A stretch of DNA of 12,004 nucleotides from RGIG5612 sp045546255 (GTDB taxonomy: Bacteria; Bacillota; Clostridia; Lachnospirales; Lachnospiraceae). Made by a program: the position numbers and the translations under genes. Under the pieces are notes generated by a model. The model saw only the letters and a list, made by a program, of their open reading frames with translations, ran no database searches and was not told the origin of the DNA. The stretch covers positions 1-12,004 of the forward strand of contig JAZQCK010000053.1 of the NCBI GenBank assembly GCA_045546255.1, given 5' to 3'. Below are positions 1 through 6,630 of this stretch, piece after piece; the first letter of the stretch is position 1; every line of letters starts with the position of its first letter.

Positions 1-14
1 TGATAAGGAGGTAT

Positions 15-854
15 CTATTTTTCAATACAAACTCCGAAATGATCAGACACTACAGGCTCTTCTTTACCCGAAAACTTCACTGTCGAGGAATTGATCCTCT
101 CTAAATGGTTGGTCCAGATAAAATCGATTCGCATTCCGCTCTCCGATCCATTCTCCCATCCGTCTATGATTCCCGGGACGGTAATTCCTGCATCCTTTTG
201 GGCCGCGAGTTCATAAGTGTCAAGCCATCCGTGATCTTTAACATAGTCGTATCCCTCCAGTCTGACCTGGGCGGGGCTGTTAAAGTCTCCCATCAGATAA
301 ACCTGTTCTTTCCTGTTGCCGATCAGCGCCTGCACCGTATCCATCTGCGGAATAAAGGATTCCTCCTCGTCATCCCACCAGCCCATATGAACAGAGTAAT
401 ACCACTCCTCCCTCTTGCCGGTAAAAACTTTACAGCCAATGATTTTTCTGGTCTTCCAGTTAGTGTAGTCACGGATTCCGGAAATATATGCCTCCTCCGT
501 CTTTAGAATCGGAAACCGGCTCAGGATTGCAAGTCCTTCATCATACTTGCCGTATCCGAGCTTTGCGGAGCAGAAAGTCCAGTAATACCTGATTCCCTTT
601 TTTTCAAGTTCTTTTACGATCAGCCAGGCACAATTATCTTTTCTGATGACACATTTCCCGTCCGAGGGATAATAGTCTAGGAGCTCCTTTTCCTCCACCA
701 CTTCATAAGAGGTACTTTGACAGCATTCCTGGAGCGCGATCACATCGATCCCCTCCCTGACGGTCCACTCCGAGAACAGATAAATCATATCCCGGTACGC
801 CTGTTCATCATGGATTCTGGAATGGCTGTGGATATTAAGTGTTAATACTTTCAT
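15..854 (-). CDS. mapP: Endonuclease/exonuclease/phosphatase-family enzyme, probable maltose 6'-phosphate phosphatase
   Basis: A complete 279-residue cytoplasmic protein with no signal peptide or membrane segment. It shows the full metal-dependent phosphoesterase signature of the endonuclease/exonuclease/phosphatase fold: N7 in LTLNIH, E43 in LQE, D105-E106 in YDEGLAILSR, H156 in SVHMGWW, D190 and N192 in MGDFNSP, D244 in RIDFIW, and the terminal D271-H272 pair in VVSDHFG. The start follows AAGGA about 12 bases upstream, and the gene lies 22 bases after the PTS permease, so the two are very probably cotranscribed. In Enterococcus faecalis a member of this family encoded beside a maltose PTS permease (MapP) removes the phosphate from maltose 6'-phosphate so that ordinary maltose enzymes can act. 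The same pairing here is the main argument for that role; the fold alone does not fix the substrate. Alternatives are another sugar-phosphate phosphatase or a general phosphodiesterase. Confidence 0.8.
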   Translation of the reverse strand: MKVLTLNIHSHSRIHDEQAYRDMIYLFSEWTVREGIDVIALQECCQSTSYEVVEEKELLDYYPSDGKCVIRKDNCAWLIVKELEKKGIRYYWTFCSAKLGYGKYDEGLAILSRFPILKTEEAYISGIRDYTNWKTRKIIGCKVFTGKREEWYYSVHMGWWDDEEESFIPQMDTVQALIGNRKEQVYLMGDFNSPAQVRLEGYDYVKDHGWLDTYELAAQKDAGITVPGIIDGWENGSESGMRIDFIWTNHLERINSSTVKFSGKEEPVVSDHFGVCIEK

Positions 855-876
855 CTTTGCTGACGATCCTTCAGTT

Positions 877-3021
877 TTACAAAATATCGTTGATATCCGA
901 CTTTATAACATCTGCTTTCGGCCCGTAGATCGCCTGAATGCCCTTATCCTTCACGACAAGTCCCATGGCACCTTCCTTTTTCCATGCGTCCAGTCCGGCA
1001 ACTTTCGTTACATCTTTGACGGTGACACGCAGCCTGGTCATACAGGCATCCACAAGCTCAATATTTTCTCTTCCGCCAAGCAACGCAATGATCTTCTCCG
1101 CCTTTTCATTGCCGCTGCCGCTGGATTTGCCTCCGCTTTCCTCTTCCCCTTCCTCATCTTGGTAATTGCCTAGACGTCCGGGAGTAGCAAATGCAAACTT
1201 TCCGATCATAAAGTAGGCCACAAAATATCCGATTACGAAGAAAACTACGCAGCAGATAAGGAAATGAATGATATCTCCTCCAAGCCCCGCCTTCAGAGAC
1301 ATAGGAATTCTTGTGACAAATTCCAGATTGCCAAAGGAGTGCAGTCTCAGATGAATAATACCGGCCATTGCGAAAGCACATCCCTGAAGCAGAGCATAGA
1401 CAATATACAGCGGAAGTGCCGCAAACATGAACATAAACTCTCCCGGCTCCGTGACACCCGTAAGGAAAATCGCTGCCGCAATGGAGATAAACATTGACTT
1501 GTATTTGGGTCTGCGCTCGGGCTCTACTCTTCTGTACATAGCAAGAAGCACGCCCAAAAGCAGTCCCGTTGCGCCGATCATCTGCCCTACCTTAAATCGG
1601 GCAGGAGTAACCGTAGTGAGCAGGTTCTGATATCCGGCCATATCACCGGCATTCTTCAGATTGATCAAATCCGTGACCCATGCAAGCCAAAGCGGATCCT
1701 GACCGAATACCTGTGTTCCCGCATTTGCGCCGGTCAGAATCGTATATGTACCGCCAAAGGATGTATAGTTCATCGGAATCGTCAGCATATGGTGCAGGCC
1801 AAAGGGCAGGAGCAGTCGTTCCAGTGTACCATACACAAACGGAGCCAGAATCGGTGATGTCTCCTGTGAATTGGCGATCCAAATGCCAAAATTGTTGATA
1901 CCGGTCTGCACGACAGGCCAGATTACGCTCAGTATGAGAGCCGTGATCGTAGAATAGGCAATGACAACCAGCGGTACAAAGCGCTTTCCATTGAAGAAAG
2001 CAAGCGCATCGGGAAGTTTGCGGAAATTGTAGAACCGGTTATAGGCATTGGCTCCGACAAAGCCCGCAATAATACCGATGAAAACGCCCATGTTCAGGGC
2101 GGGTTTATTGAGCACGCTGACGAAGTAGTCAGACACAAGGATCTCTTTCCCGAACAGAGTGTGGGTAACTGCAGCGGGATCTGCCATCATATCCGTTGTA
2201 ACCCCGAGAACCGCTCCTGTTATTACATTGATCAGACAGAACGATATAACTGCCGCAAAGGCTCCTCCTGCCCTCTCTTTTGCCCAGGATCCGCCAATGG
2301 CTGCCGCAAACAGTATGTGCAGGTTATTGATGATCGCCCAGCCAATCTCGGCTATTGTAGTGCCGATCGTATTTACAATAGCGATATCTCCTCCGACTAT
2401 ATTGATCAGATTTCCCACACTGATCATAAAGCCTGCGGCAGGCATAACCGCTATGACGGTCATAAGAACTTTGCCCAGTTTCTGCAGAAAATCAAAATCA
2501 ATCGGTATTTTGAACTTCTCTTTCTTATCCTCTTTTGCGGGGGCGGCTTCCGGAGCTGATTCCGATGCTGTCTCCTCAAGGCTCATGATCAGCGTCTTCG
2601 CTTTCACTTCCCCGAGTTTAATATCCATTTTACTGACATCGGCGCCATCGCAAATGATGACAGGAGTGATAGTCTCCAGTCCTTTTTCCTTTAATAGTGC
2701 AAGGTCCACTTCACAGAGCGGATCTCCGGCCTTCACCTGATCCCCTTCTTTCACATAAGCCGTAAATCCCTGTCCGTTCAGCCCTACAGTCTCCAGTCCG
2801 ATATGTACGAGCAGCTCAGCGCCCTGGTCCGTCTCAATAAAGTATGCATGTTTTGACTCAAGCACCCCCTTGATAGCACCATCCGCAGGACTGAAAAACC
2901 TGCCGTCTGACGGAATCATCGCGATACCGTCTCCCAATACCTTGTCGGAAAATACCGGATCGGGTACTTCCGTGACCGGTACAACCTTACCGGATACAGG
3001 AGCATACACTTTCAAACTCAT
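877..3021 (-). CDS. PTS permease, fused IIA-IIC-IIB, glucose/maltose superfamily (MalT-like)
   Basis: A complete 714-residue sugar transporter that imports and phosphorylates its substrate with phosphate passed from HPr. The domain order is IIA (about 1-150), a charged Ala/Pro/Glu linker, membrane IIC (about 170-610), a Gly/Ser/Glu linker (about 620-640), then IIB (about 640-714). IIA is the crr type, with the phosphorylated H73 in LLVHIGLETVG and the partner H58. IIC has many hydrophobic helices, NGKRFVP (344-350), the ERLLLPFGLHHM region (401-412) and the GVTEP substrate motif (522-526). IIB has the phosphorylated C660 in VDACMTRLRVTV. The start is supported by a strong GGGAGG ribosome binding site. 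The permease class covers glucose, N-acetylglucosamine, maltose and related glucosides. The adjacent MapP-like phosphatase favours maltose, as in the E. faecalis malT-mapP pair. No symbol is given because malT also names an unrelated regulator and the substrate is inferred. Confidence 0.9.
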   Translation of the reverse strand: MSLKVYAPVSGKVVPVTEVPDPVFSDKVLGDGIAMIPSDGRFFSPADGAIKGVLESKHAYFIETDQGAELLVHIGLETVGLNGQGFTAYVKEGDQVKAGDPLCEVDLALLKEKGLETITPVIICDGADVSKMDIKLGEVKAKTLIMSLEETASESAPEAAPAKEDKKEKFKIPIDFDFLQKLGKVLMTVIAVMPAAGFMISVGNLINIVGGDIAIVNTIGTTIAEIGWAIINNLHILFAAAIGGSWAKERAGGAFAAVISFCLINVITGAVLGVTTDMMADPAAVTHTLFGKEILVSDYFVSVLNKPALNMGVFIGIIAGFVGANAYNRFYNFRKLPDALAFFNGKRFVPLVVIAYSTITALILSVIWPVVQTGINNFGIWIANSQETSPILAPFVYGTLERLLLPFGLHHMLTIPMNYTSFGGTYTILTGANAGTQVFGQDPLWLAWVTDLINLKNAGDMAGYQNLLTTVTPARFKVGQMIGATGLLLGVLLAMYRRVEPERRPKYKSMFISIAAAIFLTGVTEPGEFMFMFAALPLYIVYALLQGCAFAMAGIIHLRLHSFGNLEFVTRIPMSLKAGLGGDIIHFLICCVVFFVIGYFVAYFMIGKFAFATPGRLGNYQDEEGEEESGGKSSGSGNEKAEKIIALLGGRENIELVDACMTRLRVTVKDVTKVAGLDAWKKEGAMGLVVKDKGIQAIYGPKADVIKSDINDIL

Positions 3022-3040
3022 CTTTTCCCTCCCTTAAGCT
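3022..3040 (-). promoter_or_regulatory. Ribosome binding site of the PTS permease, squeezed behind the terminator
   Basis: The minus strand reads TTAAGGGAGGGAAAAG directly before the ATG, a strong Shine-Dalgarno match that fixes the PTS start. The whole untranslated stretch between the terminator T-tract and the start codon is these 19 bases, so a promoter cannot fit there. Any dedicated promoter must lie upstream of or inside the hairpin, or in the basal pilin gene. A TATACT hexamer (minus strand, 3104-3099) is present, but the expected -35 position reads GAAAGA, so it is not convincing. Confidence 0.75.
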
Positions 3041-3081
3041 AAAAAATGCCGCGGAGCCTGACAGAGCTCCGGCTCCGCGGC
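3041..3081 (-). terminator. Intrinsic terminator closing the pilus operon
   Basis: Read on the minus strand, a perfect 11-base-pair GC-rich stem (arms 3071-3081 and 3048-3058, GCCGCGGAGCC pairing with GGCTCCGCGGC) with a 12-base loop is followed at once by A and then six T residues (3046-3041). It begins about 30 bases after the stop codon of the basal pilin, so it is well placed to end the pilus transcript. Only 19 bases separate the T-tract from the PTS start codon, with the PTS ribosome binding site between them. Confidence 0.85.
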
Positions 3082-3110
3082 CTATTATTGTTTCAAAAAG
3101 TATAGAGTTA

Positions 3111-3839
3111 TTATCCCCGCCTCTTTCTAAGTGCACCGAACAGAACGAACGCAGTACCAGCTGCTGCCAGTGCGGCAACCGGCCACCACATCTGTCCCGT
3201 CTGCGGAAGTTTACGATTCGGGCGCTTAGGCGGCACATATTCCCGTGCCACGCCAATTGGTTTCGCTGCAGCATTCACATTGTAGTTCAGCGTTCCATCA
3301 GGATTTCTGTTTGGAATAGTCATCAAAAAAGGCGCGATCGAATATTTGTTGCTGCCCTCCCCTTTTTCTGCCTGAAGAACAAGATAAAGTCCAATCGACA
3401 GTCCGCTGAAGCTGACCTTCCCGTCTGCGTCCATTTTCTTAGGCTCTACATCGAATTCATAGTTTTTGGCGATGGCAGCCATCTTTTCTGCCAGTTCGAT
3501 ATTGACTGATTCAAGTTCCTGATCCGTCTCCGGAATCTCTCCCACTTTCGAAAAACGGCTGTCAGCAACGAACTTAAAACCATCATCAACGACGACGTCT
3601 GCCACTTTGTACAGACCAACAGAATTTCCGTTTGAAATCGGATATGTCTTTTCTGTGTTCTCATCGTAATAAGTGAACGTGATCGATATCGAGCCTTCTC
3701 TTTCAAGATCCGGGAATTCATTCGACGCAGCTGATGCCGAAAGTGCTGTGAACGGCATCAGCAGGCAAACGGCTGACGCGATCACTGCTCTTATGATCCC
3801 TTTTATACTCTTTTTCTTACTTACGTTTTCTTTTTGCAT
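3111..3839 (-). CDS. Small LPQTG pilin, probable basal/anchor subunit
   Basis: A complete 242-residue secreted and wall-sorted protein. It has a Sec signal peptide (basic residues 1-17, hydrophobic core to about 33, likely cleavage near 36-39). One pilin-type beta domain (about 48-195) contains SVGLYKVADV and LSIGLYLVLQ. A Pro/Arg-rich stalk (about 198-210) leads to LPQTG (211-215), a hydrophobic segment (219-236) and an RKRRG tail. LNYNVNAAAKP (184-194) resembles a pilin motif, with K193 as candidate acceptor lysine. A single domain plus a proline-rich stem and last place in a pilus operon are features of basal pilins, which receive the fibre and are joined to the wall by the housekeeping sortase. 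The domain resembles the N-terminal domain of the backbone pilin encoded at 5026-6468. It starts 27 bases after the sortase stop, behind AGGAAAGG. It could instead be a minor decorating pilin. Confidence 0.85.
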   Translation of the reverse strand: MQKENVSKKKSIKGIIRAVIASAVCLLMPFTALSASAASNEFPDLEREGSISITFTYYDENTEKTYPISNGNSVGLYKVADVVVDDGFKFVADSRFSKVGEIPETDQELESVNIELAEKMAAIAKNYEFDVEPKKMDADGKVSFSGLSIGLYLVLQAEKGEGSNKYSIAPFLMTIPNRNPDGTLNYNVNAAAKPIGVAREYVPPKRPNRKLPQTGQMWWPVAALAAAGTAFVLFGALRKRRG

Positions 3840-3866
3840 CTTGAATGCCCTTTCCTGAATATCCTT

Positions 3867-4850
3867 TCATCTTTTCTTTTTAAAAGAGTGACCAATACTT
3901 CGATGTTCCGTAATTTCTCTGACAGATTGGAGTTTCTTCGATCTACTCCTGATGTCCGGTGCCTGCAGCTTCTTTTCATTCAAGTACTGTTCCTTATAGC
4001 TTTTCACTTTTCTGTGCGTAATAACTACATTCAATAGGAAAAGTCCAGTCATCAGTATCAGCGGCACCAAAGCAATAAATGGAACTGTATTCATCGGGGG
4101 AACTTGTATTGCATCCGCCACAACCATCACTCTTCCATCAGAATTGGAAATCCGGCGTCCCCGAACCAATAGACGATGTGTGTTTACCCCGTATGGCGTA
4201 CAGGTAACCAAAGTACAGTAATCCTGTCCTTCTTCAATCTCCAGCCGAGACAAATCAGAAGGTTCCACGACAGAAATGTTGTCCACCTCATAGGTTAGTG
4301 TTTCATTCAGTACAGTTAGAATAAAAGAATCCCCGATCCTGAGCCTGTCCAGATCAGTAAACAGCTTTGCAGAGGGCAGGCCTCTATGTCCGGATAAAAT
4401 ACAGTGTGTATTTGCACCGCCAACGGGCAGCGAGGATCCCTCCAGATGACCGACAGAATCTATTAAAACTCTCTCTTCTGTACCATGATAAATAGGAAGC
4501 ATGACATTGATCTTCTTTATCCTGATATATCCTATGATCCCGCTGTCGTCGATATTCAGCTGTTCTTGATACTCCTTCTTCTCCTCCTTTGACAAAACCA
4601 GATTTAACCCGCGCTCTGCTAGCTCCGCATTGTAACGTCTCGCTTCATTTAAAATCCCTTCATATTTCTCCGTATTAATTTTTGCCACATTTTCGGCATA
4701 GGACATCACAACGTTGGATTGATGAACGGAATTCCAGTATTCGGAAAAGGACGGATACGCGATAAGACCGACTCCTGCGGCCATAGTCATGAGCAGCAAA
4801 ATAGTGACCAGCCAGTTTCCGCGTTTTGTTCCTGTTTTAATTAGTCTCAT
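3867..4850 (-). CDS. Class C (pilin-polymerising) sortase
   Basis: A complete 327-residue membrane transpeptidase that would cut LPxTG-type signals of pilins and link them to a lysine of the next subunit. Visible features in order: N-terminal membrane helix (about 13-32); YPSFSEYWN (32-40), typical of class C enzymes; a helical and linker part to about 105; the catalytic beta barrel with LPIYHGT (118-124), H155 in SGHRGLPSA, C217 in LVTCTPYG and R226 in THRLLVRG; and a second membrane helix (about 255-277), which is the class C hallmark. A long basic cytoplasmic tail (about 280-327) ends in KKKR. The DP(F/W/Y) lid motif usual in class C sortases is not visible; the corresponding stretch reads GLNLVLSKEE. 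The ATG has only a poor Shine-Dalgarno match (CAAGACAACAG), but an in-frame TGA lies 30 bases upstream, so the ATG is the only standard start in that interval. It sits between backbone and basal pilin genes. Confidence 0.92.
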   Translation of the reverse strand: MRLIKTGTKRGNWLVTILLLMTMAAGVGLIAYPSFSEYWNSVHQSNVVMSYAENVAKINTEKYEGILNEARRYNAELAERGLNLVLSKEEKKEYQEQLNIDDSGIIGYIRIKKINVMLPIYHGTEERVLIDSVGHLEGSSLPVGGANTHCILSGHRGLPSAKLFTDLDRLRIGDSFILTVLNETLTYEVDNISVVEPSDLSRLEIEEGQDYCTLVTCTPYGVNTHRLLVRGRRISNSDGRVMVVADAIQVPPMNTVPFIALVPLILMTGLFLLNVVITHRKVKSYKEQYLNEKKLQAPDIRSRSKKLQSVREITEHRSIGHSFKKKR

Positions 4851-5025
4851 CTGTTGTCTTGATAGCAGCAGCCGCCACCCTGGTCATCTGCCGGATGACG
4901 GTTGCTAAACTAAAATCTGCAAAAGTGATTTTTTTTTACCGGAGCCCGACACAAAGTCGGGACTCCGGATCTGATGGGGGCAATTACTCGTTATTGAGAT
5001 ACTCTGCCATTTACCTGCTCAGCGC
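4851..5025 (-). other. 175-base gap between backbone pilin and sortase genes
   Basis: Apart from the hairpin (4929-4968), this gap holds no gene I can support. There is no clear -35/-10 pair. The last 30 bases before the sortase ATG are GC-rich, then CAAGACAACAG, with no purine-rich ribosome binding site. A 16-codon reading frame (4887-4837) overlaps the sortase start and could couple translation, but it has no good ribosome binding site of its own. Confidence 0.5.
4929..4968 (-). promoter_or_regulatory. Strong hairpin between backbone pilin and sortase, without a T-tract
   Basis: Arms at 4939-4950 and 4956-4968 form a 12-base-pair GC-rich stem with one bulged base and a 5-base loop. On the minus-strand transcript the hairpin is followed by U and nine A residues (4937-4929), the opposite of what an intrinsic terminator needs, and on the plus strand no T-run follows it either. 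It may therefore protect the 3' end of the backbone pilin message, direct RNA cleavage, or slow the polymerase, giving more pilin than sortase. That role is inferred from position; the hairpin itself is plain in the sequence. Confidence 0.6.
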
Positions 5026-6468
5026 TTACTGCACATTCATGCGGCGGCGAGTCACCAGAACTACGCCTGCACCGATGACAAGGATCGCACCGATTGCATA
5101 GATGATTGTTGTGCCGATACCGCCTGTAGCGGGAAGCTGCTTGCCGGGCGTATTATTAACCGCATCTGTACCGGTCTTCTCCGCATTATAGTTGTTCTCT
5201 TTAATTTCAGTTGCCGGGTTATCTGCCTTATGCGCATCGTCTCCAACCGTAAGCTGGAAATCATTAACCTTAACATAGCCTACAGGAGCCTTTGTTTCCT
5301 TAATGGTATAAGTGCCGGCTTTCAGGCCTTCCCAGTAAACATATGCGTGTCCGCCATCAACAACGGTTTTCACTGTTTTGAAATATCCGTTATCAGCAGT
5401 GAGCTTGGTTGTGCCTGCTGCATCGTAAAGATCGAATACCGCATCTGCTAACGCTTCTTTTGTTTCGCCGTCAATCTTTTCGAATACAATACCGTAGGTC
5501 TTGACAATATCAATGTCCTTAACTTCTTTTGTAGTATCTACATAAGGATTCGGATTGTATTCAATAGTAGCCGGGTTTTCTGCTGCACCGGAGATTACAT
5601 TGTCTCCAACAGTCAGATTCGATACATTTGTCAGCTTAGCCGTATAGGTCACGGTAACACCTTTTCCGCCATTTGCAAGAATGTATGCCTTTGTAAAATC
5701 AACTTCAAGGCTGGTGCCGGAAGCTTTCACTGAACCAGTGGTGGAAGCCATGGCAGTGTCCTTGTTGTAAACGGTTGTATCTCCAACCTTAACAACGACT
5801 GTAGCAGGATTAATTGTGAGGTTTGTAGGAGTATCGGTGATTTTAAGTGTTGCATTTGTCGAGTTTGCAGGATACGTAGGAATCTTGGTCACAATGGTGA
5901 AGTCAATATCATCGCCAAGACTGTAATTACTGGTCTCTTTTTTGCCGTCAACAGTCTTCTCAACAGTGATGGTATCCTTCTTCATAATTGTTTCATTAGC
6001 ATATCCGGCAGTACTCATATTGATTACGTTGGAGCCGTCATCGCCATAATAGTCATTGGCAACAAATGCCGGATTGTAAATAATTCCGGAATTCTTGGGC
6101 TTTACAAGCACCAGGTACAGACCGGGAACAGCCGTGATTTCTCTGGAATCGGTTGCGTCACTGTTTGTATACTCAGGGGATGTTGCCAATTCAGCAATTT
6201 TCTCAGCCAGGGGGGAATGAATCTGTCCATTGAGAACCTCATTCTTCTCAGCCTGCGTAATTCCGTCGAAGGGAGCCACAAAAGTCCAGCCGTCGTTTTC
6301 AACCCACTTGAGAACCTGATAGAGTTCCACCGTGTCGCCACTCTGAACGCCGGATACGGTTACCTTTCCGTCAGCAGTCTTATTACCTGCCGCAAATACG
6401 CTTGTACTCATGCCAAGTACCATTACCATGGTCAAAAGCAGAGCAAAGACTCTTCTTATTTTCTTCAT
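5026..6468 (-). CDS. Backbone (major) pilin, LPATG, D1-D2-CnaB architecture
   Basis: A complete 480-residue pilus shaft subunit. It has a Sec signal peptide (cleavage after about residue 26, VFAAG). Domain D1 (about 33-160) has VELYQVLKWV and VPGLYLVLVK. A fimbrial D2-type isopeptide domain (about 165-318) starts TVEKTVDGK, has the SLGDDIDFTIVTKIPTY strand and ends ENPATIEYNPNPY; K171 and N298 are plausible bond partners. A C-terminal CnaB-like domain (about 324-430) has K331 and an E-box IKETKAPVGY with E391. LPATG (445-449), a hydrophobic segment (about 455-473) and an RRRMNVQ tail complete it. The canonical YPK pilin motif is absent; IMKKD (161-165) sits in the equivalent place, so K163 or K164 is the likely acceptor for the next subunit. 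The ribosome binding site is AAAGGA about 7 bases before the ATG. Gene order and architecture fit a backbone rather than an ancillary pilin. Confidence 0.92.
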   Translation of the reverse strand: MKKIRRVFALLLTMVMVLGMSTSVFAAGNKTADGKVTVSGVQSGDTVELYQVLKWVENDGWTFVAPFDGITQAEKNEVLNGQIHSPLAEKIAELATSPEYTNSDATDSREITAVPGLYLVLVKPKNSGIIYNPAFVANDYYGDDGSNVINMSTAGYANETIMKKDTITVEKTVDGKKETSNYSLGDDIDFTIVTKIPTYPANSTNATLKITDTPTNLTINPATVVVKVGDTTVYNKDTAMASTTGSVKASGTSLEVDFTKAYILANGGKGVTVTYTAKLTNVSNLTVGDNVISGAAENPATIEYNPNPYVDTTKEVKDIDIVKTYGIVFEKIDGETKEALADAVFDLYDAAGTTKLTADNGYFKTVKTVVDGGHAYVYWEGLKAGTYTIKETKAPVGYVKVNDFQLTVGDDAHKADNPATEIKENNYNAEKTGTDAVNNTPGKQLPATGGIGTTIIYAIGAILVIGAGVVLVTRRRMNVQ

Positions 6469-6630
6469 CTTTTTTCCTTTCTTTTCCTTGTATTATTGTT
6501 GTTTTGTATAAACAATCATGCTCATTCCCTGGCAGCCGATCGGTCCCCGGACAAATCAGCATCTGCCACAAGCTTGTCTATTGAGCGGTGTTCCGGCTGT
6601 ATTTTCATTCCGGCATCAGTAATCAGAGGC
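6469..6630 (-). other. 162-base gap between giant adhesin and backbone pilin genes
   Basis: No gene and no terminator is seen here, so read-through from the adhesin gene is possible. An AT-rich inverted repeat, ATTGTT (6495-6500) and AACAAT (6511-6516), spans a TATACA hexamer on the minus strand. Near it is CTGCCA, a weak -35 match at a long 19-base spacing. This could be a weak promoter with an overlapping operator driving extra backbone pilin, but the match is poor. A short palindrome, ACAAGCTTGT, also lies in the gap. The ribosome binding site of the backbone pilin is at its left end. Confidence 0.35.

Noticed and set aside
1..14. AAGGAGG at the left edge as a plus-strand ribosome binding site
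   Set aside because: No start codon follows at suitable distance on the plus strand and the region beyond is minus-strand coding sequence.
2159..2740. Plus-strand 193-residue reading frame inside the PTS gene
   Set aside because: It lies wholly opposite a well-conserved IIA-IIC coding region, has no recognisable domain or ribosome binding site, and its hydrophobic content reflects the complementary strand.
3099..3104. TATACT hexamer as a -10 box for the PTS operon
   Set aside because: The position of a -35 box reads GAAAGA and there is no extended -10 TG, so one hexamer in an AT-rich gap is weak evidence.
4837..4887. 16-codon minus-strand frame overlapping the sortase start
   Set aside because: The overlap could allow translational coupling, but there is no ribosome binding site and the peptide is low-complexity; not supportable as a gene.
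4929..4968. Hairpin between backbone pilin and sortase read as an intrinsic terminator
   Set aside because: On the transcribed minus strand the stem is followed by A residues, not T residues, and the plus strand has no T-run after it.
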